Shown piece after piece: positions 17,741 to 27,043 of a DNA stretch of 64,000 nucleotides. Every line of letters starts with the position of its first letter. Within the stretch, counting starts at the first letter, position 1. The DNA comes from Romboutsia faecis (GTDB lineage: Bacteria; Bacillota; Clostridia; Peptostreptococcales; Peptostreptococcaceae), in NCBI RefSeq assembly GCF_014323405.1, contig NZ_JACRWE010000006.1, positions 84,275 through 148,274 of the forward strand, written 5' to 3'. A program made the translations under genes and the position numbers. The notes under the pieces are model-generated. The model made no database searches, had not been told where the DNA came from, and was given only the letters and a program-made list of their open reading frames with translations.

Positions 17741-18280
17741 TTATTCTATAAGAAAGCAACCTGTATATGCTAACGTATTTGGTCCATAGTAATACTTAAC
17801 ATTATTATCGCTACAGACTTGGCTTACTAACATTCCATATGCTTCCATTGATGAAACAGCTCTCTCTGGATATCTACAAGGTGCATCTGGATAAGAACAC
17901 TTACTACATTTTTGACAACAACCTGCACCAAGAGAAAGTACACTATCATATTCTTTCTTTAATTCGTCAGAGAACTTCATAAAAATTTTGCTATGTCTTT
18001 CTTCTATTTCTTGCATAGATTCAAAATCCATAGAATCTTCTAATTCACCTACTGTTTGAACAATTATTCCTACTTTATAGTTTTTTATTTTATCCCTACA
18101 TTCTTCTAAGCTTCCACATCCAGGTGGACATGCCCAATTTTTATTATACATATTGCATTTATTAGCTGCGCACATATCTCTTACTTCTGGCATTAGATTT
18201 ATTGTATAACAATCTAGCTTAGACGCAACTGTGAATCCCATATCAAGAGCTTTTTTTATAATTACCTCAAGATCAATCAT
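17741..18280 (-). CDS. DUF2284 cysteine-rich metal-binding protein
   Basis: This 179-residue protein has two cysteine groups: CAANKCNMYNKNWACPPGCG (residues about 33-52) with a further CRDK, and GAGCCQKCSKCSYPDAPCRYP (about 117-137). This is the DUF2284 pattern, thought to bind metal or an Fe-S cluster. The family often sits beside corrinoid methyltransferase genes in acetogens and methanogens, but its role is not established. Here it is transcribed just before the RamA-like activator, which suggests help with electron supply or corrinoid maturation (inference). Confidence 0.75.
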   Translation of the reverse strand: MIDLEVIIKKALDMGFTVASKLDCYTINLMPEVRDMCAANKCNMYNKNWACPPGCGSLEECRDKIKNYKVGIIVQTVGELEDSMDFESMQEIEERHSKIFMKFSDELKKEYDSVLSLGAGCCQKCSKCSYPDAPCRYPERAVSSMEAYGMLVSQVCSDNNVKYYYGPNTLAYTGCFLIE

Positions 18281-18359
18281 AATATATCCTCCAGGTTTAA
18301 ATTCGCTTTCATTATATCTTTAATGATATTAATATTTATTCTATTTTTCAAAAATAAGT

Positions 18360-18397
18360 ATAAGGAGTACCATAAAATAAAATTAAGTACTCCTTAT
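18360..18397 (-). terminator. Hairpin between the corrinoid protein gene and the DUF2284 gene
   Basis: ATAAGGAGTAC and its exact complement flank a 16-base loop and are followed by ATACTTATTTTT in the minus direction. It probably separates the methyltransferase pair from the DUF2284-activator pair or reduces read-through. Confidence 0.6.
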
Positions 18398-18431
18398 ATC
18401 AATGGGTTTTATATTAAATTATAGGATTGCC

Positions 18432-19085
18432 TTAATTATTAGTAGCTGCTTTATTAACAAAAGCTTTTGCAACTTGAGCTGCAGATGCTGCATCTTCAGT
18501 GTATGCATCTGCTCCAATTTCATCTGCAAATTCTTGATTTATAGGTGCTCCACCTACCATTACTTTTATTTTATCTCTAAACCCAGCATCTGTAAGAGCT
18601 TTTACTGTATCTTTCATTGCTGGCATAGTTGTTGTAAGTAAAGCTGAAACGCAAACTATATCTACATCAGAATTATTTTTAACTGCATTAACAAAGTTTT
18701 CAGCAGGAACGTCAACACCTAGATCTATCACTTCAAAACCTGCACTCTCCATCATCATTGCAACTAAATTTTTACCTATATCATGTAAATCTCCAGCTAC
18801 AGTTCCTATTACTAATTTACCAGCTGAAACTGTATTATCTCCAGCAAGATGTGGTTTTAAAACCTCTACTCCTTTTTTCATAGCCCTTGCTGCTACAAGC
18901 ATTTCTGGAACGAATATTTCATTATTTTTAAATTTTTCTCCTACAATACTCATGGCATCTATCATACCTAAATTAAGAATTTCAGTTGGGTCATACCCTT
19001 CTTTTAAAGCTTCTTGAACTAATCCTCCAACTATCTTTGATTTTCCTGATTGTACAGCATTTGAAACCTCTTGAATTTTAGACAT
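18432..19085 (-). CDS. Corrinoid (cobalamin-binding) protein of a methyltransferase system
   Basis: The ATG at 19085 is chosen because GGAGGGGG lies 9 bases upstream. The 217-residue protein has the B12-binding cap (residues 1-85) and the Rossmann domain carrying D99-L-H101-D-I-G104, whose histidine is the lower cobalt ligand, followed by DLGVDVPAENFV, SALLTTTMPAMKD and GGAPI. It resembles MtbC/MttC/MtgC-type proteins. It would accept a methyl group from a substrate-specific methyltransferase and give it to the MtgA-like enzyme encoded directly upstream (78-bp gap, same strand). Confidence 0.9.
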   Translation of the reverse strand: MSKIQEVSNAVQSGKSKIVGGLVQEALKEGYDPTEILNLGMIDAMSIVGEKFKNNEIFVPEMLVAARAMKKGVEVLKPHLAGDNTVSAGKLVIGTVAGDLHDIGKNLVAMMMESAGFEVIDLGVDVPAENFVNAVKNNSDVDIVCVSALLTTTMPAMKDTVKALTDAGFRDKIKVMVGGAPINQEFADEIGADAYTEDAASAAQVAKAFVNKAATNN

Positions 19086-19163
19086 ACTTACTTCCCCCTC
19101 CACTTATTTTAATAACCCTAAATTTATTAAAAAATACTATTTATAGTAAAATTATGAACTTTT

Positions 19164-19979
19164 TTAAGCATTTGTTTGTGGTAATTTGCCAATAAGCCCT
19201 TCTCTATATGCACCTATATATTCTAAACAATATTCATCTTCTTCTAATAAAGCTTCTGTTGCATATATCATTCCCAACATATCTCTATTTGTTGGGTCAA
19301 CTATTGCACTATCCATTCCTGCATTCATTGCTAATACCATAAAAGCTTGATTTATATTTTTTCTAGCTGGTAATCCAAATGATATATTGCTAAGTCCACT
19401 AGTAATATGAATTGTTGGGTACTGAGCTTTTATTTGCTTACAACACTCTGCAAAAACTGTTAAGGCTTCTCCATCTGTAGCAAGAGTTACTACAAGTGGA
19501 TCTATATATAGTCTTGATGGGTCTATATTATACTCTTTTGCTTTTTTCATAATTCCTTCAAATACTTCCATTCTTCTTTCTACTGAATCTGGTATTCCTT
19601 TATCGTCACAAAGTAAAGCTACACATTCCCATTCTGTATTAGCTATAGCTGGAAATATTATATCTATTTTATCTCCTTCTAAAGAAACTGAGTTTACTAG
19701 TCCTGGTTTTTTACAAAAAGGTAAAGCTGCTACACAAGAATGAGGACTTGGGCTATCTACGCAAATTGGTGTATCTGTAACTTCTTGAACTAAATTAATC
19801 ATCCACTTTAATGTTTCAACTTCAACTTCTTCTTTTACAGATGCACATACATCAATATATGTTGAATTAGCTTCGGCTTGTATTTTAGCTCTATTACGGA
19901 TAAAATCTGCATCTCTTTCTGCAATCGCTTTCCCAACTGCCGGTATTGATCCGTTTATCTTTTCTCCTATTATAATCAT
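19164..19979 (-). CDS. Methyltetrahydrofolate:corrinoid methyltransferase (MtgA/AcsE-like)
   Basis: This 271-residue protein is a pterin-binding TIM barrel of the DHPS/AcsE family: MIIIGEKINGSIPAVGKA, STYIDVCASVKEE, PICVDSPSP, GLVNSVSLEGDK, IDPLVVTLATDG, HITSGLSNISFGLPAR and NAGMDSAIVDPTNRD. These line the pterin pocket. In acetogenic methyl utilisation the enzyme moves methyl from the corrinoid protein to tetrahydrofolate, feeding the Wood-Ljungdahl carbonyl or methyl branch. It heads the operon with the corrinoid protein and is divergent from a PucR-type regulator. Confidence 0.88.
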   Translation of the reverse strand: MIIIGEKINGSIPAVGKAIAERDADFIRNRAKIQAEANSTYIDVCASVKEEVEVETLKWMINLVQEVTDTPICVDSPSPHSCVAALPFCKKPGLVNSVSLEGDKIDIIFPAIANTEWECVALLCDDKGIPDSVERRMEVFEGIMKKAKEYNIDPSRLYIDPLVVTLATDGEALTVFAECCKQIKAQYPTIHITSGLSNISFGLPARKNINQAFMVLAMNAGMDSAIVDPTNRDMLGMIYATEALLEEDEYCLEYIGAYREGLIGKLPQTNA

Positions 19980-20168
19980 TTTTAATCCCCCATTTTACAA
20001 ACTATTATTAATATAGAAACTTTTATATTTATATTAAGACAAGTTAAGAATTGATTTTGATGATATGTATTGTGAATTTTTATTATATGTTTTTCTTTAA
20101 TAATATTGTATCAGCTTTACTTACTTAAATAAATACTACAACCTTATTGATAATCTTAATAGGTTTTC

Positions 20169-20181
20169 CTACAATATGTAG
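20169..20181. promoter_or_regulatory. Palindromic site before the first PucR gene
   Basis: CTACAATATGTAG is a 5-bp inverted repeat with a 3-bp centre between mtgA-like and pucR genes. It matches the CTACGGTATG box at 24141 and 25342 at 8 of 10 bases, so it may be a related regulator site. The match is short. Confidence 0.3.
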
Positions 20182-20206
20182 TAAGGAGTATTAACGGAGG
20201 TTAACT

Positions 20207-21760
20207 ATGAAAATAAGTGAAGAAATTATAGCAAGAAAGCTTCATGAAAAATATATTTTTAAAGAATTTGGTTCTCTTTCAACAAATTTGATACTTGAAA
20301 GACCTGTATTTTTTAAAGATGAATATTGTATTTTAAATAATAAAGTATGCATTATGTATAGTGATTATATCCCCTTAAAAAGTATCGATTTAAAATCATC
20401 ATTAATATTAAGCATCGGACCTATTGATAAAGACAAATTATACTCATCAAACACATTGTTGGAATTTACTAAAGATACTTGTCCTTTTGAACTTTTTAAT
20501 TATATACAAGAAATTTTTGATACTTATGATGAATGGGAAAATAAACTTCAACAAATTTTAAATGACAATAACTCAATAAAAGATATGGTAGATTGTAGCT
20601 TTAATATTTTCAATAATCCAATGATAATATGTACCTCAGACTTCCTTTTAATTTCTTACTCAAGTATAATTGATGAAGATCCTAATTTAGAGCATATTGC
20701 TGACCCTGATAAAATTTATGAAAATAGCAATATACTTAAATTAGATTCTGAATTTAATTCTCATAGAGATACTGTTGGTGCATTTTATTATTATGACCAT
20801 ATTTCTGGTCTTATGATGCTGTGTATAAACCTATTTGACCATAATCGTTTTACTCATCGTATAATAGTTAGCGAAGAATTTCATAGTTTTTATCCTAGCG
20901 ATAAAAAACTTCTAGAATATTTTTCTAAATATATAGATCTTATGATTTCTAAAATAAGTATCCTTACACCTGACTTTAACTACACTTTAAACAATATAAT
21001 ATCTAGTATACTATCAGAAGACCTAGTTAACCCTACATTTATCAATCAAAGACTTGCTGAATTTTACTGGTTTTCTAATCATACCTATTTTTGTATAAAC
21101 ATAAAAATAGGTATCTTAGATATTCAAAACCTAACTGTTAACTCTATATGTAAGCAAATAGAGTCAATTATTCCTAACTCCTGTTCACTATTTTTTAATG
21201 ATGATATTGCAGTATTTGTTAATCTAACAAAATTTGGTGGTGATATAAAAGATGTTATGAGCAAACTAGTTGTATTTCTTAGAGATAGTTACTTAAAAGC
21301 TGGTGTTAGTAATAGTTTTGTTGGGCTATCAGAGTTAAAATATAACTACATTCAAGCTTGCATCTCATTAGATATTGGAAGACGATATAAACCATATCAA
21401 TGGATTTACCACTTTGAAGATGTAGCACTTTCTTATCTTATGGAATGTTGTACTAAAGACCTTCCTCCTCATATTATCTGTTCACAAAAAATATTACTAT
21501 TAAAAAATCATGATAAAGAACATGATACCGAATACTACAAAACACTAAAAATTTATTTAGAAAATAATTTAAATGCAGTAAAATCATCTAAGCTTCTTTT
21601 CATTCATCGAAGCACTTTTTTATATAGATTACAAAAAATAAAAGAACTTATAAATATTAATTTTGATGATTTTCAGAACATACTTTATCTTTGTATTTCA
21701 TTTAATATTTTAGATAAATCTGAAGAAAATAAATTAAAAACTATAGATTATTACGAATAG
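20207..21760 (+). CDS. PucR-type transcriptional regulator, copy 1
   Basis: This 517-residue protein has a sensory N-terminal half of no clear domain, a central region, and a C-terminal helix-turn-helix of PucR/CdaR type (about residues 450-505, KTLKIYLENNLNAVKSSKLLFIHRSTFLYRLQ split by this description; key motif HRSTFLYRL). Such proteins usually activate catabolic genes in response to the substrate. ACGGAGG lies 6 bases before the ATG. It is divergent from the methyltransferase-corrinoid operon, and its paralogue lies at 25516-27015, so each probably controls part of the island. Confidence 0.75.
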   Translation: MKISEEIIARKLHEKYIFKEFGSLSTNLILERPVFFKDEYCILNNKVCIMYSDYIPLKSIDLKSSLILSIGPIDKDKLYSSNTLLEFTKDTCPFELFNYIQEIFDTYDEWENKLQQILNDNNSIKDMVDCSFNIFNNPMIICTSDFLLISYSSIIDEDPNLEHIADPDKIYENSNILKLDSEFNSHRDTVGAFYYYDHISGLMMLCINLFDHNRFTHRIIVSEEFHSFYPSDKKLLEYFSKYIDLMISKISILTPDFNYTLNNIISSILSEDLVNPTFINQRLAEFYWFSNHTYFCINIKIGILDIQNLTVNSICKQIESIIPNSCSLFFNDDIAVFVNLTKFGGDIKDVMSKLVVFLRDSYLKAGVSNSFVGLSELKYNYIQACISLDIGRRYKPYQWIYHFEDVALSYLMECCTKDLPPHIICSQKILLLKNHDKEHDTEYYKTLKIYLENNLNAVKSSKLLFIHRSTFLYRLQKIKELININFDDFQNILYLCISFNILDKSEENKLKTIDYYE

Positions 21761-21794
21761 TAGATATTTAATAAAATGATAAAGCATTAAAATT

Positions 21795-21833
21795 AAAGTA
21801 AGAGTGAACTAAATTAAAGTTCACTCTTACTTT
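21795..21833. terminator. Bidirectional terminator, 15-bp perfect stem
   Basis: AAAGTAAGAGTGAAC and its exact complement flank 9 bases. It lies between the convergent pucR and uroD-like genes. Confidence 0.75.
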
Positions 21834-21854
21834 ATCAAAATTAATTATTTAATT

Positions 21855-22844
21855 TTATTTTATTGGGAAGTATTTTTTATTTAGCTTATTAATTTCATCC
21901 ATAATAATATCATTTACACCTGGGAATATACTACCTTCTCCACCATATGTCAAACATGGTATGAACATTCCTCCTTCAGAATATGCTTCACATGCACGTT
22001 GAACTTCTTTTCTTACTGTATCTTCATCTATATCTTTTTTATCTACAACAGAGGCATCTATACCACCCATTAAAGTTAATTTATAATTTGTATCTTTTTT
22101 AATTTGTTGAATATCATTTTCTGGTAAAACTCCTTGCCAGATATCAATACCTATATCTACCATATCCTTGACTATAGGCTGACAATAGCTGTCTGCATGA
22201 TGCATTGCAATAATATTATGTTCCTTCATATATCCATATATTCTACGATATGGCTCTTTGAAAAACTCTCTCCAAGTATCAGGTTTCATAAAAAGATTTG
22301 TTTTTGCTCCCCAATCATCATGGAACATAATAACATCTGGTTTAAGATTTTCTATTAATAATTTTAAATAAATTAGTTTATATTCTGCTATATATTCAAT
22401 AAGTTCATGCATATCTTCTGGTTCCATTAACAGGTTAACTAATGTATCTTAAAATCCCATTAGATAATGGCATTGTTCAAAAAGCCCTGTAGCCATCAAC
22501 GCCATTACATATTTTCCATCTTCACGAATTTTTCTTGCTTCTTCTTTTACTGTATTCCAATCATATTCAAAATTTTCTATATCAGGAGCTTTAACATATT
22601 TTCTCCATTCTGTAATATCAGGACATACTTTTGTTTCATCATTTATCATTGGCATAGCTCCAGGTTCATTTTCTCCCCAAAATATTGTTACTCCCCATGG
22701 GTCTTTTACAGTTTTACCTGGAATTGCTGTAAGTACTTTTTGAAATATTGGGTCAATCACCATTCTAAATGGTTCCCATTCATTTACAAAAGCTTTAGGA
22801 TTCCCATTTTTTAATGTTTCTATTACACTTTCTCTCAAATCCAT
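21855..22844 (-). pseudogene. UroD-superfamily methyltransferase interrupted by one in-frame TAA
   Basis: Translation from 22844 (AAGGGGGAG upstream) gives 131 residues ending CHYLMGF, then TAA at 22449-22451. The same frame continues without shift as DTLVNLLMEPEDMHELIEY to a stop at 21855, making a 329-codon gene. Relatives have GFE in this place, and GAA to TAA is one base change, so the stop is probably a recent nonsense mutation. The second half carries MFHDDWGAK, HHADSYC and PCLTYGGEGS. Unlike the two paralogues at 24210 and 27044 it lacks HSCG. It is last in the operon uroD-like, MFS, uroD-like. A re-start at the ATG at 22427 would lack an obvious ribosome binding site. Confidence 0.8.
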
Positions 22845-22871
22845 CTATACACTCCCCCTTAAAATCAAGAC

Positions 22872-24071
22872 TTATTTCCCTTCTTCAACTTCTTTTTGCT
22901 TTGGTATTGGATTAACTACAAGGAATATTACTGCAGCTACTGCAAATATTATAAATTCAAGTACAATAGGCATAAATACTCCATCTCCAGTTATACCTTG
23001 AATAGCCATTACCCAGTATGTTGATACAAAACTTCCAAAATTCATAATTGCAGTTGCTAATGATATTGCAAAGGTATTTTGTGATGGCGTTGTCATCATA
23101 CCTAGTATCATAAATATTGCAGGCATACATATTGAGAATCCTAAACCTAAAAGAGTAGTTCCTGCCATCATTACAAAAGTACTTTTAGCTATGACTATAA
23201 GACCAACCCCCATAGCCATTATTGTACAAGCTACAGCAATGACAAATCTTTTAGTTATCTGGAATACCTTACCAAATATTGCTCCACCTATCATTCCACC
23301 AACTGTGAATAATGATAATACTGTTGCAGCCACAGTTGCATCTCCAAGGCCTCTGTTTACAAGTAATGTTGACATATTCATCATTGTAGGATAGTTTAAA
23401 ATGTTAATCACACCAAATAATATACAAATAACCCATACTCCAACACCAAGTTTTTCTTTTTTTCCACTCTTAATATCTACACTTGGTTCTTCAATCTTCT
23501 TAGGCTCTGGTAAGAAGAAAAGTATTATTAAAAATGATATAATTCCAAGTGCATGACCTAAAAAACAGTAACTCCAGTTTATCCCTGCTAATGTTCCTCC
23601 TAGCATCTGAAGAACAACTCCACCTAAATTAGTTACAACAGTACCTATACCAACTAGATTTGCTCTTTTTTGCCCTTCATATAATCCAAATATTATTGCA
23701 TTTCCTAAAGGAGCTATTATACCTAAGGCTATTCCTAATACAGCTCTTGAAATTAATACTAATGTAAATGTGCTATTTATAAATGCTGGCGCACATCCTG
23801 AAATTATAAATAATAATACACCAATTAAAGCTAAAGTTTTGTATTTAACCTTTTTACCTGCTACAGCACCAGTGATAAGAGATGCTGGTAATAATGTCAA
23901 TGTTGGCAATGTAGAAATATAAATTATTGTTGTGTAAGGTACATTTGGATAAGCTTCTGCTATATTCTGTATTGCTGGCGTTATAGTACCTACACCCATT
24001 GCTAGCAAAAATATTGACATAATAGCAGCTGTTGCCATAAAGCCTGTTTTATCTTGGCTATGTTGTTTCAT
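22872..24071 (-). CDS. MFS transporter, probably for the methylated substrate of the island
   Basis: This 399-residue protein has 12 predicted membrane segments in two groups of six with a cytoplasmic middle loop (PEPKKIEEPSVDIKSGKKEK). GAVAGKKVKYK between segments 2 and 3 and SRAVLGIALGIIAPLG near segment 4 fit the major facilitator superfamily. AGGAGG lies 8 bases before the ATG. It is sandwiched between two UroD-type methyltransferase genes and is preceded by the shared regulatory element at 24141-24190. Uptake of the methyl donor is inferred from context; the substrate is unknown. Confidence 0.8.
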   Translation of the reverse strand: MKQHSQDKTGFMATAAIMSIFLLAMGVGTITPAIQNIAEAYPNVPYTTIIYISTLPTLTLLPASLITGAVAGKKVKYKTLALIGVLLFIISGCAPAFINSTFTLVLISRAVLGIALGIIAPLGNAIIFGLYEGQKRANLVGIGTVVTNLGGVVLQMLGGTLAGINWSYCFLGHALGIISFLIILFFLPEPKKIEEPSVDIKSGKKEKLGVGVWVICILFGVINILNYPTMMNMSTLLVNRGLGDATVAATVLSLFTVGGMIGGAIFGKVFQITKRFVIAVACTIMAMGVGLIVIAKSTFVMMAGTTLLGLGFSICMPAIFMILGMMTTPSQNTFAISLATAIMNFGSFVSTYWVMAIQGITGDGVFMPIVLEFIIFAVAAVIFLVVNPIPKQKEVEEGK

Positions 24072-24140
24072 GCTTATACCTCCTATTTTTTATATAATTC
24101 TTCTTATATAATTAATAATATTTATCTATAACAGTAATTT

Positions 24141-24190
24141 CTACGGTATGTAAGTACGAAAAAATATTAATTTAGACTTACTTTTTCGTA
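24141..24190 (-). promoter_or_regulatory. Conserved 50-bp regulatory element upstream of the MFS gene
   Basis: CTACGGTATG (24141-24150) is followed by a perfect 9-bp inverted repeat TACGAAAAA (24155-24163) and TTTTTCGTA (24182-24190). The same layout with the same 36-bp repeat span occurs at 25342-25391, where both arms differ by complementary changes. It lies about 70 bases upstream of the MFS start. Confidence 0.6.
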
Positions 24191-24209
24191 TCACATAACT
24201 AACAAATTA

Positions 24210-25259
24210 TTAATTTTCTCTAAGATAGAAGTTTAAGGAATAATTGTATAATTCATCTAAGCAAACTTTTAATACTTCAGGCGGTGCAAAAATTTGTGCC
24301 ATAGCTCTACCTCCTTTAGCATATTTATCAACAAAGTCTCTAATTATTTGTCTAGCTCCTTCTTCTGTAATATTTGGATCATCTAATCCTTCTACTACAA
24401 AGCAAAAACTTATTTCAGACCCATATTTATTTTTTAGCATATCTGAATCGTTAATTGATTGAGGAGTCCATAAATCTATGCCCATTTCTTTAAAAAAAGG
24501 TACATACTGCTGATTCAACCCACAAGAATGAAGTTCAATAAATTTTCCTTGGCTCTTAATATAGTCCATTACTCTTTTGGCAGATGGATAAATCATTTCT
24601 TTAAACATTTCATTTGAAAAAAATCCTGCACGTTGTGTCCCCCAATCATCTCCATATATTACGAAATCTATAGGCTCATAATATTTAAATATTTTACTAA
24701 GTAATTTTATTTTATAATCCGCCATAGCTTCAAAGAATTCTAAAACATATTCTGGATCTTCAATCATAGCTGCCAATGCATCTTCAAAAGGCATAAGTTC
24801 ATGTAATCTCTCGAATATACCTTCAGTAAGATGAAATACATGCATCCTATCATTATCATATCTGGATGTTTGTATAGCTGCATCAGACTCCCAATCTATA
24901 GAATCTAAATCTGGAAATATTACTTCTTCCTTCCATTTTGTAATATCACTTAAGGTTCTTGTTCCAGGCTTAACCATCATCCCACCAGCAACTTCTACCC
25001 ATACCCATTCAACACCAAACCAATCAAATCCATCATACTCATATTTTGGATGTTCTAATACCTCATCTGACCAACAATAATCAACTTCATACAGCCATGC
25101 CGGCATCCACATTGGTTTTTCTCCTGCAAATACTCTTCTTAAGTTTTCCTTAGGACTTATTGGTCTTCCTAAGATTGGTTCTTTTATTTGTTGCATCATA
25201 TAACCAAATGAATTAGGACGTTGTCTTGATGAAATTGATTTATTTTTCTTAGTTTTCAT
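24210..25259 (-). CDS. UroD-superfamily corrinoid methyltransferase, copy A
   Basis: This 349-residue protein is a uroporphyrinogen-decarboxylase-fold TIM barrel of the MtaA/MtbA/CmuA and O-demethylase type, not haem biosynthetic UroD. Landmarks include SPKENLRRVFAGEKPMWMP at residues 38-56, GDDWGTQRAGFFSNEMFKE, and ELHSCGLNQQYVPFF, where H-S-C-G is the zinc motif that activates methyl acceptors or donors. It shares DWFG(V/I)EW and MVKPGTR-LSDIT-W with the copy at 27044. It heads an operon with the MFS transporter and is divergent from pucR copy 2. It is a candidate substrate:corrinoid methyltransferase; the donor is unknown. Confidence 0.8.
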   Translation of the reverse strand: MKTKKNKSISSRQRPNSFGYMMQQIKEPILGRPISPKENLRRVFAGEKPMWMPAWLYEVDYCWSDEVLEHPKYEYDGFDWFGVEWVWVEVAGGMMVKPGTRTLSDITKWKEEVIFPDLDSIDWESDAAIQTSRYDNDRMHVFHLTEGIFERLHELMPFEDALAAMIEDPEYVLEFFEAMADYKIKLLSKIFKYYEPIDFVIYGDDWGTQRAGFFSNEMFKEMIYPSAKRVMDYIKSQGKFIELHSCGLNQQYVPFFKEMGIDLWTPQSINDSDMLKNKYGSEISFCFVVEGLDDPNITEEGARQIIRDFVDKYAKGGRAMAQIFAPPEVLKVCLDELYNYSLNFYLREN

Positions 25260-25341
25260 CTTATCACCCTTTCATATATCAAATAAATTTCACTCAATTT
25301 TTTCTTCTTATAAAAATGATAATTTTATATAAATAAATTTT

Positions 25342-25391
25342 CTACGGTATGAGAATACAAAAATAAATATAATTAGTGTCAACTTTTTGTA
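25342..25391 (-). promoter_or_regulatory. Conserved 50-bp regulatory element upstream of UroD copy A
   Basis: CTACGGTATG (25342-25351) and the inverted repeat TACAAAAA (25356-25363) / TTTTTGTA (25384-25391) match the element at 24141-24190 in order and spacing, with 35 of 50 bases identical. It lies 82 bases before the UroD start and 124 bases before the divergent pucR start. Confidence 0.6.
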
Positions 25392-25515
25392 CTTAACAAC
25401 TAATCATATTTATTGCCTCTAGTTTGATAGATATGTTATATTTAAAATAACAAGAGTTTTATAATTACAATTTAAAATATTAATATAAGTTATAAATGAA
25501 AGTTGGTATAAAGAT

Positions 25516-27015
25516 ATGAAGCTTAGCATGTGGATGATAGCTAATCGATTAAATCAAATGGATTTAGAATTAAATATTAAAAAAGATGCTCCAATAATAC
25601 TTAAAAGTGCTAGACGTGCGTATGCTACTAATTGTGTTCATATTTTTCAATCTGGAAACGATGTTATATGCAATGGAGAAGGAGATTATATAAGAATAAA
25701 AGATATTAATATTTCTCAAGGATTTGAAATTGTTCAATCAATATTTGACTTTTATAATGACTGGTCTGATAATATATTAACTTTAGCTAGTAAACTCGAT
25801 TTTCAATCACTAATTGATTTTTGTTGGTGTGCATTTAACAATCCTATTGTACTCATGGATGCAAATTGCAAAGTTTTAGCTATTAGCAATCAATATGATG
25901 AAAACGATGTGGATTCTGAATGGTCCCATCTAAAAAAATGTGGTTATAGCTCTATTAATGCAATTAGATATTTACGTGGCACATATACTTATACATCCAC
26001 ATTTTATGAACAAGGTGCTCAATATTTTAATTTTATCAATAAAGAGTTAGAAACTCCTTGCATTTCATCTTCACTATATAATAATGACATGTTTTGTGGT
26101 CGAATTAACATATTACAAAAAGACCGTCAGCTAAATAATGGTGATATTCAACTTTTAGATTATTTAGTTTCAATCATTACACCTTATATCAGCACTCTAG
26201 CTTTAAATAATGATTCACCTCCGATTTGTAATATATTTCTATCTATTATCAATAACGAAGAAATTGATTTAAAAGATTTACAAACTCAATTAGATTATAT
26301 TGATTGGAAGGATAACGATAACTTTAGGGTTTGTATACTATCTCATAACTTAGATAAAATACCTAAATCATTGATATCTATGTATTGTGGGGTGATAGAA
26401 AGTAATTTAAGTTATAGTCACGCCTTTGTAAAAAATAAAAAGATTGTAATTATTTTTAATGAAAGAAAAACACCTTATTCAAATGCAATAGAAATTTTAA
26501 AAAATATTGCTATTGAAGCATATATGAAATTAAGTATTAGTCTACCTCTAAAAGATTTAAAAAATCTTGCTATATTTTATAATCAAGCATTATATGCCTT
26601 TAATTCATCTCAATCATACAATCCATCTAGTTGTTTAATAAACTTTTATGACTATGCTATGGATTATATAATTGAATCAAGTTTTTCAATAAATATCCTT
26701 TATGCCTGTCATCCTGATGTTCTTAATTTATGGCAAATTGATGAAAGATCCTCTGGTAATAAAATTGATACCCTATACTCATATCTAACTAATGAAAGAT
26801 CTATAACTAATACAGCTCAAGAAATGTACCTTCATCGTAATACATTGATATATAGAATAAAAAAAATAATAGATTTATTAGAATACGATATTAATGATGT
26901 ATATACCCGAGATTATATAATATTATCTATTAAGGTTTTGAAACTATATCAAAATAAATATAAAGATAAATTAAATTTAGAAAAAACACAGAATTCATAT
27001 TCTGTTGTTAAATAA
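25516..27015 (+). CDS. PucR-type transcriptional regulator, copy 2
   Basis: This 499-residue protein shares its plan with the copy at 20207: an N-terminal sensory half containing FNNPIVLMDANCKVLAIS (paralogue FNNPMIICTSDFLLISYS), a middle GGDEF-like fold remnant, and a C-terminal PucR-type HTH with TAQEMYLHRNTLIYRIKKI. The ribosome binding site is weak. It is followed 28 bases later by a UroD-type gene in the same direction and is divergent from the other UroD gene, as expected for a local activator. The ligand is unknown. Confidence 0.75.
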   Translation: MKLSMWMIANRLNQMDLELNIKKDAPIILKSARRAYATNCVHIFQSGNDVICNGEGDYIRIKDINISQGFEIVQSIFDFYNDWSDNILTLASKLDFQSLIDFCWCAFNNPIVLMDANCKVLAISNQYDENDVDSEWSHLKKCGYSSINAIRYLRGTYTYTSTFYEQGAQYFNFINKELETPCISSSLYNNDMFCGRINILQKDRQLNNGDIQLLDYLVSIITPYISTLALNNDSPPICNIFLSIINNEEIDLKDLQTQLDYIDWKDNDNFRVCILSHNLDKIPKSLISMYCGVIESNLSYSHAFVKNKKIVIIFNERKTPYSNAIEILKNIAIEAYMKLSISLPLKDLKNLAIFYNQALYAFNSSQSYNPSSCLINFYDYAMDYIIESSFSINILYACHPDVLNLWQIDERSSGNKIDTLYSYLTNERSITNTAQEMYLHRNTLIYRIKKIIDLLEYDINDVYTRDYIILSIKVLKLYQNKYKDKLNLEKTQNSYSVVK

Positions 27016-27043
27016 AAATATTTAATTAGGGGGAATAATTATA

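Noticed and set aside
22449..22451. In-frame stop read as pyrrolysine or selenocysteine in the UroD-type gene
   Set aside because: The codon is TAA. Pyrrolysine uses TAG and selenocysteine TGA, and UroD-fold enzymes do not carry pyrrolysine.
24155..24190. Terminator of UroD copy A
   Set aside because: The stem is AT-rich, has an 18-base loop and no T-run after it, and a matching element at 25342 is not downstream of a gene.
24138..25392. Sigma-54 promoters in the shared element
   Set aside because: No GG-N10-GC spacing of the -24/-12 type is present at CATACCGTAG, and no AAA+ activator is in the window.
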